From Anaerolineales bacterium (lineage in GTDB: Bacteria > Chloroflexota > Anaerolineae > JAAEKA01): 64,000 nucleotides of DNA. This document shows positions 16,829 to 24,249 of this stretch, piece after piece (the first letter of the stretch is position 1; every line of letters begins with the position of its first letter). The translations under genes were made by a program, and so were the position numbers. A model generated the notes under the pieces. It made no database searches, was not told where the DNA came from, and was given only the letters and a program-made list of their open reading frames with translations. The DNA lies in assembly GCA_020634615.1 (NCBI GenBank), contig JACKBI010000003.1, forward strand, positions 1 through 64,000, read 5' to 3'.

Positions 16829-17332
16829 GTCGGATTGGTCGGCTGCGCCTAACATTGGTGACGAATTCGCAACATCATCCTGCGACTCGTCTTGGAACAG
16901 ATGGTAAACGAGGGGGTCTTCGGCTACGTAACGAGCACCGTATTCGGTGCGGCCTTGTTGTTGGTTGCGGACATAGCGGATGTAACCGTTGAGCGACCGC
17001 AATGCTTGATGGCACAACTCTCGCTGGCTGTCCAGTTCTCCGGCGGTGTATTTCAGCCTGTCACAAGCAACAAAACCACCGAGTACCTCCATCAATGAAC
17101 CGCGAGCGATATAGTAGAAGCGCAATGAGTCCAGATAGTGGTACCTGCCGTAGCCTTCCGGGATATTGAAGGTAACACTTACAGACGCCTTGCGCATCTG
17201 CAGCTTCAGATTGTACTCCTCCTCCCTTGGCAAACGATTCACGACATCATAAGCCTCATCAAGAACCTTCAGCGCAAGCTGATAGCATTCAAGATCCTCA
17301 AACCCGCGCTGCCCTCGCCGTTGCTCATCCAT
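16826..17332 (-). CDS. Four-helix-bundle protein (23S rRNA IVP family)
   Basis: A 168-residue, all-helical protein of the four-helix-bundle family first found in rRNA intervening sequences (S23/IVP). Typical features: FEDLECYQLALKVLDEAYDV at the N-terminus, MRKASVSVTFNIPEGYGR in the middle, then a helix with RFYYIARGSLMEV. The start at 17332 is chosen because AGGAG lies ten bases upstream; an upstream TTG at 17350 is also open. The C-terminal 40 residues exceed the usual length. The gene sits between oppositely oriented repeat arrays, as if carried as a cassette. Function of the free-standing members is unknown. Confidence 0.78.
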   Translation of the reverse strand: MDEQRRGQRGFEDLECYQLALKVLDEAYDVVNRLPREEEYNLKLQMRKASVSVTFNIPEGYGRYHYLDSLRFYYIARGSLMEVLGGFVACDRLKYTAGELDSQRELCHQALRSLNGYIRYVRNQQQGRTEYGARYVAEDPLVYHLFQDESQDDVANSSPMLGAADQSD

Positions 17333-17357
17333 AACGTTGGGACTCCTCAAACCTCAT

Positions 17358-17400
17358 GATCTTATCAATCTACTCAATCTACCAATCTCCTAATCTACCG
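17358..17400. repeat. TGGTAGAT-type array, right flank of four-helix-bundle gene
   Basis: ATCAATCTACTCAATCTACC and CAATCTCCTAATCTACC repeat in the orientation opposite to the array at 16780-16828. The TAG stop of the alpha/beta hydrolase gene (17395-17397) is formed by a repeat unit. Confidence 0.8.
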
Positions 17401-18459
17401 ACCTGCCAACAGCCCATGAAACGCCGCATTGAACTCCGCCGGCTTCTCGATGTGCGGGCCGTGGGCAGTGTCCTGGATGACAACTTCCCGGACCTGCCCG
17501 CCGGCGGCTGCGTACTGATCCAACACGGCACGCGTCTGGCTGACCATCGGCTGCGGCGGGTAGATGTCCTCGCCCGGTCCGCCGGGCACGTAGCCCAGCT
17601 TGGCCAGCGCGCCGAAGTCGAAGAAGGACATGTCGCCGACGATCATGTCGTCGCTGCCGTGGATCCACAGGATGGGCGGCTTGGGTTGGACGGCAATCAG
17701 CGCCTCGGCGTCGCCCGCCACGTACTTGGGCGAGCCGGCGTTGATGGGGCCCCACTTGCCCGGTGCGACGTTGGGCCAGTTCTCAGACGGGGTCAGGTCG
17801 CCGGGATAGCGCTGATCGCCCATCTTCTCGGCCAACGCCGCGGTCAGGAAGTCCTCCTCGCGCGCGGCCCGGAAGGGCGCCTTGTAGTAGAACGCGTTGA
17901 TGACATTGCGCGGCGAGTTGGGATCCTCGTCGCTGCGGTCGCCGGCGATGATGCGTTTGACGAACTCCGGGTTGACCGTGCCGCCGCCCGAGCCGGCAAA
18001 GTCGGGATAACACGGCGTGCCCTGTGCGTCCTTGGTGCCGCCGAAACCGTAGGGCGACACCGGCGCAACCAGCGTTGCCGACAGGACCTTCTCCGGGTGA
18101 TCGGCGATGAACCGGAACACCACGCCGCCGCCCAGGGACCAGCCCACCAGATGCGCCTGCTCGATGGACAGCGCAGCGAACAGCGCCGCCAGGTCATCCA
18201 CCCAATCGCGCATACCGCGCGTCGCGTCGATCAGCTTGTCCTCAGCCCAGCCGTAGCCGCGCAGGTCAGGAGCGACGCCGCGAAAGCCGGCCGGAAGAGC
18301 CAGCATCGTCTCCTCCCAATAGGTCGCGGCAGAGAAATTGCCGTGAAGAAACACCACCGGAACACCGTCGTCCGGCCCGCTTGTCAAGACGTGGGTGTTC
18401 AGGCGACTCGTTTGGATCATCTGCGAAGAAACGCCATCAAGAGGTGCGATAGTCGTCAT
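17395..18459 (-). CDS. Alpha/beta hydrolase, paralogue A
   Basis: A 354-residue hydrolase with the nucleophile Ser108 in GWSLGGG, a candidate acid in GSDDMIVGD and the His in QDTAHGPHIEKP; the oxyanion motif is HGNFSA. It is a clear paralogue of the hydrolase at 19607-20677, sharing ATYWEETMLALPAGFRG, SPYGFGGTKDAQGTPCYPDF and IYPPQPMVSQTRAVLDQY. The long SPYGFGGTKD insert after the nucleophile strand is not typical of small esterases and could form a lid. Start at 18459 overlaps the next gene's stop by 4 nt (ATGA), with AGGAG ten bases upstream; a longer frame to 18615 lacks support. The substrate is unknown; C-C bond hydrolases and esterases both fit. Confidence 0.83.
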   Translation of the reverse strand: MTTIAPLDGVSSQMIQTSRLNTHVLTSGPDDGVPVVFLHGNFSAATYWEETMLALPAGFRGVAPDLRGYGWAEDKLIDATRGMRDWVDDLAALFAALSIEQAHLVGWSLGGGVVFRFIADHPEKVLSATLVAPVSPYGFGGTKDAQGTPCYPDFAGSGGGTVNPEFVKRIIAGDRSDEDPNSPRNVINAFYYKAPFRAAREEDFLTAALAEKMGDQRYPGDLTPSENWPNVAPGKWGPINAGSPKYVAGDAEALIAVQPKPPILWIHGSDDMIVGDMSFFDFGALAKLGYVPGGPGEDIYPPQPMVSQTRAVLDQYAAAGGQVREVVIQDTAHGPHIEKPAEFNAAFHGLLAGR

Positions 18460-19343
18460 AGTTCGGAAACTCCTGATACAGTTTTGGCTGCAAAGAATGC
18501 TCTTACTGCCGGCCAGAAGATGTCTGGCCGCTCCATGTAGGTCATATGGCCGCTGCCGGGCAGAATAATTTGGTGCGCGTTGGGTAGAATATTCAACAGC
18601 TTGGCCTGCTGCCAAGGCGGGATGGCGCGGTCCTGGTCGCCGGTCAGGATCAGCGTCGGCGTCGTGACGCCGCGGTACAGGTCGGGATCACCGTCGATGC
18701 GGGCGAAGAACGGGTCCTGCGCCTCGGTCAGGCGGATCAGGCAGTACTCCTTGCCGTGGTAGTCATCGAAAAAGCCCTGGCGCATCCGCTCCATCTTGTC
18801 GCCATAGATGCGCCGGCAGAAGGCCTCGCCGAAGATCTTCTCGTACATGTACTGCGTGTAGATCTCGAAGGCCGGGTCGGGCGATGTGTAGAAGGTCAGC
18901 GACAGGTCCTGGTACATCTGGAACTGCACTTCGCGAGTCAGCAGGATGCCCGACAAGGTCAGCGTGTGCAGCCGGTCGCCGAACAGCCGGCCCAGCTCGG
19001 CAGCGATGAACCCGCCGTACGAGACGCCCACCGGGTGGATACGCTCGATATCGAGCTCGTCCATGATGCGCACCAGGTGGGTTGCAAACTGGTCGATGTA
19101 GTACGGTTCATCTTCCTGCGACGACCGGCCCTGGCCCAGATAATCGTAGAGCAGCACGTCGTAGGCAGGTTGCAGCTCGGGCAGATTGCGATACCAACCG
19201 CGGGTGGACATGGCTACGCCGTTGAGCATCACCACGACCTCGCGGTCGCCGTGGCCGAAATACTCCCAATACACGCGGCGCGCGCCACCTTCCACGGCCA
19301 GATAGCCGCTGCGGTCAGGAAGGACAACTTGTTTGGTAGCCAT
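18456..19343 (-). CDS. Alpha/beta hydrolase (distinct from paralogues A and B)
   Basis: A 295-residue hydrolase with the nucleophile Ser108 in GVSYGGF, Asp in LTGDQDRAIPP and His in PGSGHMTYMERP. It lacks the SPYGFGGTKD insert of its two neighbours and is closer to general proline-iminopeptidase/esterase-type enzymes. The upstream side ends in repeats of ATCGGTAATCGGTAAACGG, and the start codon context is ATAACCATG without a ribosome site. Its stop overlaps the start of paralogue A. Confidence 0.82.
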   Translation of the reverse strand: MATKQVVLPDRSGYLAVEGGARRVYWEYFGHGDREVVVMLNGVAMSTRGWYRNLPELQPAYDVLLYDYLGQGRSSQEDEPYYIDQFATHLVRIMDELDIERIHPVGVSYGGFIAAELGRLFGDRLHTLTLSGILLTREVQFQMYQDLSLTFYTSPDPAFEIYTQYMYEKIFGEAFCRRIYGDKMERMRQGFFDDYHGKEYCLIRLTEAQDPFFARIDGDPDLYRGVTTPTLILTGDQDRAIPPWQQAKLLNILPNAHQIILPGSGHMTYMERPDIFWPAVRAFFAAKTVSGVSEL

Positions 19344-19375
19344 GGTTATCGGTAATCGGTAAACGGTGCTCAGTA
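19344..19375. repeat. Short array of ATCGGTAA units
   Basis: GGTTATCGGTAATCGGTAAA then CGGTGCTCAGTACACC directly precedes the hydrolase start. The unit is a variant of the ATCAGTAA family at 13530 and 24165. Confidence 0.6.
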
Positions 19376-19385
19376 CACCTGCCGA

Positions 19386-19605
19386 ATGATGAATCCTACG
19401 AATTCAAGTCGCCAATTTGCTCGACACGCCCGCCGGGAGCTTGAACCTCTCGGCTACCCACTCCGGGGCGCAAGCAGCCAGGTGGAAGCCCTTGCAGGGC
19501 TGGGATCCTTAGGTCCGCAGGGCCTTTCACCTTGTAGCCCGATCCGTTTACGGTCGGGCGGTCCTCGCCAGCCTATTGCCGGACTTTTCTCTTAACTCTC
19601 TTCGA
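19386..19605 (-). other. Non-coding, strongly structured region; possible IS200/IS605 3' remnant
   Basis: This 220-bp gap holds no convincing gene, but read on the minus strand it has several hairpins: CCGCCCGACCGTAAACGG with ATCGGGC, a CAGCCCTGCAAGGGCTT stem, and GGTGAAAGGCCCTGCGGACC. The GC-rich pattern and the trailing TTGAATTCGTAGGATTC look like the 3' end of IS605-type tnpB elements, where the omega RNA lies. No tnpB reading frame is next to it. A regulatory RNA or a decayed element are both possible; I cannot decide from sequence alone. Confidence 0.35.
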
Positions 19606-19606
19606 T

Positions 19607-20677
19607 TCACGGCGCCCGCGCAGCCAGGTGCGCATGAAACATCGCGTTGAACTCGTCCGGCTTTTCGATGAACGGCACGTGGCCCGCGTCGTCAATGACC
19701 ACCTCGCGGAACGAGCCGCCGGCCGCCGCGTAGCGTTTGAGCACCGCACGCGTCTGCTTCAGCATCGGCTGCGGCGGGTAGATCTTCGCGCCCGGCCAGC
19801 CTGGCACCAGACCCAGCGCGCCCAGCGTCGCCATGTCCGCGGCGGCGTTGTCGGCCACGCTCAGATCATCGCTGCCGCGCACCCACAGAATGTCTACCTT
19901 CGGCTCCGCCGCAATCATCCGCTCAACCGCCTCGGTCACATATCTGGGCGACAGCGCGTTGGCCGCGCCCCAGACGCCCGGCGCCACAAAGGGCCAGTTG
20001 GGTGACATGACCTTGTCGCCCGGAAACGCCTGGTCGCCGACGTGGATCGACAGCGACGATGACAACAGGTCTTCCTCGCGCGCCGGCACGAAAGGCGGCT
20101 TGAAGACCAGCCGGCGCAGCCCGCTGCGATAGCCAAAGGGGTTTTCCAGGCTGCGGTCGCCGCTCTTGACCGCTTGCACCACCGGCGCGCCGATCAACCC
20201 GCCGCCCGAGCCGGCGTAGTCGCCGTAGCAAGGCGTGCCGTCCACGTCCTTGGTGCCGCCAAATCCGTAGGGTGAGCCGGGATCGACCACCGTCACGCTG
20301 AGGAAGCGACCCGGCGCATCGGCCAGCAGCCGCCAGACCACCACGCCGCCCAGCGAGTTGCCCACCAGGTGCGCCTGCTCGATGCCCAGCGCATCCAGCA
20401 GCGCCAGCGCGTCGTCAGCCCAGTCACCGGCGCCGCGTGTCGCGTCGATCTTCTTGTCGAGGTCAGCATCGCCGAAGCCGCGCTGGTCGGGGGCGAAGCC
20501 GCGATAGCCGGCCGGGAGGGCCAGCATCGTCTCCTCCCACCACGTCGCTGAGGAGGAGTTGCCGTGCAAAAAGAGCACCGGCTTTCCGCCGGCTGGTCCG
20601 CTGAAAAGCACGCGCGTCTTGATGCGATCGCTAGTGATGGTCTGGGGTGTGATGCCTGCTAGAGTTGGAATGGTCAT
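19607..20677 (-). CDS. Alpha/beta hydrolase, paralogue B
   Basis: A 356-residue hydrolase with the nucleophile Ser108 in GNSLGGV, acid in GSDDLSVAD and His in DDAGHVPFIEKP. It is the sister of the 17395-18459 enzyme, with the same SPYGFGGTKDVDGTPCYGDY insert and IYPPQPMLKQTRAVLKRY near the end. The start at 20677 (MTIPTLAGI) follows GAGG by five bases; a longer frame to 20701 runs into the hairpin. A perfect terminator-like hairpin lies between it and the KAS III-like gene upstream, so it may be transcribed separately. Confidence 0.84.
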   Translation of the reverse strand: MTIPTLAGITPQTITSDRIKTRVLFSGPAGGKPVLFLHGNSSSATWWEETMLALPAGYRGFAPDQRGFGDADLDKKIDATRGAGDWADDALALLDALGIEQAHLVGNSLGGVVVWRLLADAPGRFLSVTVVDPGSPYGFGGTKDVDGTPCYGDYAGSGGGLIGAPVVQAVKSGDRSLENPFGYRSGLRRLVFKPPFVPAREEDLLSSSLSIHVGDQAFPGDKVMSPNWPFVAPGVWGAANALSPRYVTEAVERMIAAEPKVDILWVRGSDDLSVADNAAADMATLGALGLVPGWPGAKIYPPQPMLKQTRAVLKRYAAAGGSFREVVIDDAGHVPFIEKPDEFNAMFHAHLAARAP

Positions 20678-20690
20678 TATCACCTCGTGG

Positions 20691-20725
20691 AGAGTTGCCA
20701 ACTTTTCGGAAAAGTTGGCAACTCT
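20691..20725. terminator. Perfect 16-bp hairpin with CGG loop
   Basis: AGAGTTGCCAACTTTT (20691-20706) pairs perfectly with 20710-20725 around CGG. It follows the KAS III-like gene by about 10 bp in the direction of transcription, and ends in AAAA/TTTT pairs next to the loop, not in a T-tail. Same design as 3085-3119. Confidence 0.7.
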
Positions 20726-20734
20726 GGGTCTCGT

Positions 20735-21730
20735 TCACGGCATCCGCAGCGCCACGCCGGCGTAGTTGTAGCCAACGCCGGAGCCAACTAGCGTCACCAG
20801 ATCGCCCGGCTTCACCTTGCCTTGGTCGATCGCGTCGTCGAAGCACATGCCGATACAGGCCGAGCCGGTGTAGCCCCATTTATCCATCACCCAGTGGGTC
20901 CGCTCCAGCGGCAGGCCCAGATCCTCCATCACGAGCTTGATGGAGGGCAGCCGCACCTGCGTGAAGATGGCCAGATCGACGTCACCGACCTCAAAGCCGC
21001 CGCGTTCGGCCAGCATCCGCACGATCCGCGGCCAGTTCTCGTGGTTCACGTCAGGCGGGTAACGTTGCAAGAGACGAACGTTGGTGCGTCCGGCTTCCAC
21101 CGCCTCGACGCTGGCCGGCTCGTAGGTGCCGCCGGCGTACAGGCCCCAGTAGTCGTGGTACGCGCCGTCGGCCAGGTAAGCGGAACTGATGAAGCCCGGC
21201 TTGCTGTCGGTTGACACCACCGCTGCGCCCGCGCCGTCGCTGTAGAAGAACGAGGTCACATCGGAAGGATCGGCCAGCTTGCTCATCATGTAGACGCCGA
21301 CCACCAGAATGTGGTTCATCCACGGATTGGTGGCCAACAGTCCGGCAGCCGTGGCGATCCCGGTGGGAAACGAAGCGCAGGCGCAACCGATGTCGTAGGT
21401 GCCGGCGTTGACAGCGCCCAATTTGTGCTGCACCACGATCGAGGTGGCCGGCGTGATGTAGTCAGGCGTGTCGGTGCCCAGCAAGATCATGTCCACTTGC
21501 TCGGCCGTGATGCCGGCCGCTTGCAGCGCATCCTGGGCGGCGCGCACGGCGATGTCCGAAGCGGCCCAGTCGCGCGGCGCCAGCCGGCGGGCCAGGATGC
21601 CAGAGCTGTCCTGGAAGCTGTCAACTACCCGCGCCAGGTCCGGGTCGATCTGCTGCTTGAGCATGTCGTTGGTGTGTATGGTCTCGGGAACGTGGCGTCC
21701 CGTGCCGATGATGGTTGCGTAACGTGTCAT
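20735..21730 (-). CDS. KAS III (FabH)-like protein with non-standard active site, copy 1
   Basis: A 331-residue thiolase-fold protein of the 3-oxoacyl-ACP synthase III superfamily. The acyl-accepting Cys118 is in IGCACASFPTGI. Where FabH has the His (PHQANLR) this protein reads FTQVRLP (Thr257), and where FabH has the Asn (HGNTSAAS) it reads WGYTGSAC (Tyr287). The C-terminus GVGYNYAGVAL is normal for the fold. With Cys only, decarboxylative condensation is doubtful; an acyltransferase or acyl-CoA-binding role is possible. Start at 21730 is preferred over 21772 on alignment grounds; its context is AAACCATG with no ribosome site. A second such protein is at 24242. Confidence 0.82.
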   Translation of the reverse strand: MTRYATIIGTGRHVPETIHTNDMLKQQIDPDLARVVDSFQDSSGILARRLAPRDWAASDIAVRAAQDALQAAGITAEQVDMILLGTDTPDYITPATSIVVQHKLGAVNAGTYDIGCACASFPTGIATAAGLLATNPWMNHILVVGVYMMSKLADPSDVTSFFYSDGAGAAVVSTDSKPGFISSAYLADGAYHDYWGLYAGGTYEPASVEAVEAGRTNVRLLQRYPPDVNHENWPRIVRMLAERGGFEVGDVDLAIFTQVRLPSIKLVMEDLGLPLERTHWVMDKWGYTGSACIGMCFDDAIDQGKVKPGDLVTLVGSGVGYNYAGVALRMP

Positions 21731-21808
21731 GGTTTGGATCTCAGAAGACTTCCGAAGTCGCCGCAACAACACATGCCGGAGTTCGACGCTGGGAAGCCGC
21801 TTCAGGTC

Positions 21809-23359
21809 TCATCCGACGACTTCGGAAGTCTGTGGCGACGCGAACCGTTCCTTCAACTCCTGCTTCATCACCTTGCCGTAAGGCGAGTAGGGCAGGCTAT
21901 CGACGAACTCAACCCGTTTCGGCGCCTTATAGCGCGCCAGCCGGCTGTAGCAGAACTCGCGCAACTCCGCCTCGTCGGCGGTTTGGCCAGGCTTCAGCAC
22001 CACCACCATCAGGCCGACCTCGCCCCACTTATCATCGGGAATACCGATCAGTGCGGCTTCCTGCACGGCGGGATGGTCGCGGAAGACGTTCTCGACCTCT
22101 GCCGCGTAGACGTTCTCGCCGCCGCTGATGAGCATGTCCTTGAAGCGGCCGGCGATGGTGTAAAAACCGTCTTCGTCCACCCGCGCCATGTCGCCGGTGT
22201 GGAACCAGCCATCGCGCAGCGACTCAGCCGTAGCCTCCAGGTTACGCCAGTAGCCCAGACAGACGTGCGGTCCCTTGATCAACAGCTCGCCGGTCTCGCC
22301 CACCGGCACGCCCAGCCCAGTCGCCGGGTTCACCAGGCGCATCTCGCTGTGGAAGATCGGCTTGCCCACCGAACCGACCTTGACGAAAGACTCGTCGTCG
22401 GTCATGCTAAAGCAGTTAGGGCCAACCTCTGTGAGCCCGTAGCCCTGGCGGAACACCACGTCCTTCTTGGCCCGCCACGCTTTGACCAGCGGCACGGGCA
22501 ATGGCGCGCCGCCGCTGATGAAGAAGTGGACGTGGCTGAAATCCGCCTCGGCGAAATACGGCGTATCCAGCCACATCTGGAACAGAGTCGGCACGCCGAG
22601 GATCACCGTACAGCGCTCCTCCACAATTGCGCGCAGCGACGCTTCAGCATCGAAGCCGCGTGCCAGCAACACCCGCCCGCCGATGTAGAATAGCGGCGTC
22701 AGAAAGGCGAACAGCCCGCCGGCATGGAACATCGGCGTCAGCACCGGGGTCACGTCGTTCTCGGACAGCCCCCAACTGACCACCGTGTTGATGCAGTTCC
22801 ACAGGATGTGGCGGTGCGGAAGAACGGCGCCTTTTGGCTTGCCGGTGGTGCCGGACGTGTAGAGGATGCAGTAGGGCGTGTCGCCGTCCAGTGGCGGGCG
22901 CTCCGGCTCCATCGCTGACGCCGCCGCGACACCCTCCTCGTAGCTCTCCGCACCGAGAATGACCGCGCCTTCCAGGCTGACCAGGTGTTCAACGAAGATC
23001 TCAGGCCGCATCTCCTCCAGCAGACCGGTAAACTCGGCGCTACAGATCAGCACCGCCGGCGCACAGTCGTTGACGATGTATGTCAATTCGGCCGCGGTCA
23101 GCCGCCAGTTCAGCGGCGCAAAGATCGCGCCGATCTTCGCCAGCCCGTAGAACAAATCCAGGTAAACGACACTATTCTGTGCCAGGATCGACACCCGATC
23201 ACCCGGCTGCACGCCCAGCGCCCGCATGTAGTTGGCAGCCCGGTTGGCGCGCGCGTTGAGTTCACCATAGGTGAAGCGCTCGCATGTGTCCAGGAACAGC
23301 AGCGCCTCGCGGTCGGGCGTCAGTCGGGAGCGATTGGACAATAAGTCAGCTGCGTGCAT
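21809..23359 (-). CDS. Acyl-CoA synthetase (AMP-forming), copy 3
   Basis: A 516-residue ANL-family ligase: YTSGTTGKPKGAVLPHRH (A3), GYGLTEVGPN (A5), GWFHTGDMARVDEDG (A7), RFKDMLISGGENVYA (A8), and Lys in YSPYGKVMKQELKE (A10). It differs from copies 1 and 2 mostly in the N-terminal domain, which forms the acyl pocket. Its ATG overlaps the TGA of the SDR gene upstream by one base (TGATG), so it is coupled to it. Between it and the KAS III-like gene are 78 bp with no clear signal. Confidence 0.88.
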   Translation of the reverse strand: MHAADLLSNRSRLTPDREALLFLDTCERFTYGELNARANRAANYMRALGVQPGDRVSILAQNSVVYLDLFYGLAKIGAIFAPLNWRLTAAELTYIVNDCAPAVLICSAEFTGLLEEMRPEIFVEHLVSLEGAVILGAESYEEGVAAASAMEPERPPLDGDTPYCILYTSGTTGKPKGAVLPHRHILWNCINTVVSWGLSENDVTPVLTPMFHAGGLFAFLTPLFYIGGRVLLARGFDAEASLRAIVEERCTVILGVPTLFQMWLDTPYFAEADFSHVHFFISGGAPLPVPLVKAWRAKKDVVFRQGYGLTEVGPNCFSMTDDESFVKVGSVGKPIFHSEMRLVNPATGLGVPVGETGELLIKGPHVCLGYWRNLEATAESLRDGWFHTGDMARVDEDGFYTIAGRFKDMLISGGENVYAAEVENVFRDHPAVQEAALIGIPDDKWGEVGLMVVVLKPGQTADEAELREFCYSRLARYKAPKRVEFVDSLPYSPYGKVMKQELKERFASPQTSEVVG

Positions 23360-24120
23360 CAGGTTCCTACAACGATACCGCCATCGACGCGCAGGACGAC
23401 GCCGGAAATGTAGCTGGCTTCGTCGGATGCCAGGAACAGGTAGCCATTGGCGATGTCGCGCGGCTGGCCCATGCGGCCCAGCGGCACATGCGAGACCATG
23501 TCGGCCAGCACTTTTTCGGGCATCTGCAAGACCATCTCGGTCAGCGTGAAGCCGGGTGCGATCGCGTTGACGCGCACGCCGTAGCGGCCCAGCTCGCGCG
23601 CCCAGACCTTGGTCAGACCGATGACGCCAGCCTTGGTGGCCACGTAGTTGGTCTGGCCGAAATTCCCGTCCAGACCGACAATGCTGCTGGCGTTGAGTAT
23701 GACGCCGCTGCCCTGCCTGATCATCACCGGCGCAACGGCCTGCGTGCAGTTGAACACGCCCTTCAGGTTGACGCCGATCACCAGATCCCAGTCAACTTCC
23801 GGCATCTGCTTGACCAGCTCGCCGTCCTTGACCACCACCAGCCGGCCGTCGCGCAGCACGCCAGCGTTGTTGACCAGCACGTCGATCCGGTCGAAGCGCG
23901 CTGCTACGTCGTCGATCCAGCGCTGCACATCCTGCCGGTCGGCCACATTGACCATGTAGAAAGCCGCCAGGTTCAACTCGCGCGCGACCGCCTCGCCCGC
24001 TTCCTCGTTGACGTCACAGATGACAACCGTCGCGCCCTCTTCCTGAAAGCGCTGCGCCGTCGCCTTGCCAATACCGGCCGCTCCGCCGGTGATGAGAGCT
24101 ACTTTGCCGTCGAGTCGCAT
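23359..24120 (-). CDS. Short-chain dehydrogenase/reductase (FabG-like)
   Basis: A 253-residue classical SDR that would oxidise a 3-hydroxyacyl-CoA or reduce a 3-oxo thioester. The cofactor motif TGGAAGIG is at residues 11-18, NNAG at 84-87, the catalytic Ser146 in ILNASSIVG, and Tyr159-X3-Lys163 in NYVATKAG. Asp37 after the second strand suggests NAD over NADP. The start at 24120 (MRLDGKVALITGG) has AGGAG upstream; an open extension to 24216 only translates a repeat-rich leader. In the cluster it fits the third step of beta-oxidation. Confidence 0.88.
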   Translation of the reverse strand: MRLDGKVALITGGAAGIGKATAQRFQEEGATVVICDVNEEAGEAVARELNLAAFYMVNVADRQDVQRWIDDVAARFDRIDVLVNNAGVLRDGRLVVVKDGELVKQMPEVDWDLVIGVNLKGVFNCTQAVAPVMIRQGSGVILNASSIVGLDGNFGQTNYVATKAGVIGLTKVWARELGRYGVRVNAIAPGFTLTEMVLQMPEKVLADMVSHVPLGRMGQPRDIANGYLFLASDEASYISGVVLRVDGGIVVGT

Positions 24121-24164
24121 TTCCTGTTTCTCCTTGTGTTTTCGTCTGCCTGTCGTACGACTGG

Positions 24165-24249
24165 AGATCAGTGATCGGTAATCGATATCGGAACGCCATG
24201 ACTCGTATTCCAGCAACTGATCACTGATTACTGGTTACTGATTACTGGT
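24165..24249. repeat. ATCAGTGATCGGTAATC array with inverted arm
   Basis: 24167-24190 (AGATCAGTGATCGGTAATCG) and 24217-24249 (CAACTGATCACTGATTACTG, then GTTACTGATTACTGG) are oppositely oriented versions of the same unit. The TAA-type stop of the KAS III-like gene (24242-24244) lies inside the right arm. Confidence 0.8.

Noticed and set aside
24120..24216. Longer SDR start at 24216
   Set aside because: The extra residues come from repeats, and MRLDGKVALITGG with AGGAG upstream fits the family.
8114..24249. CRISPR arrays
   Set aside because: Units are only 7-9 bp, degenerate and contiguous, with no unique spacers of constant length and no cas genes.
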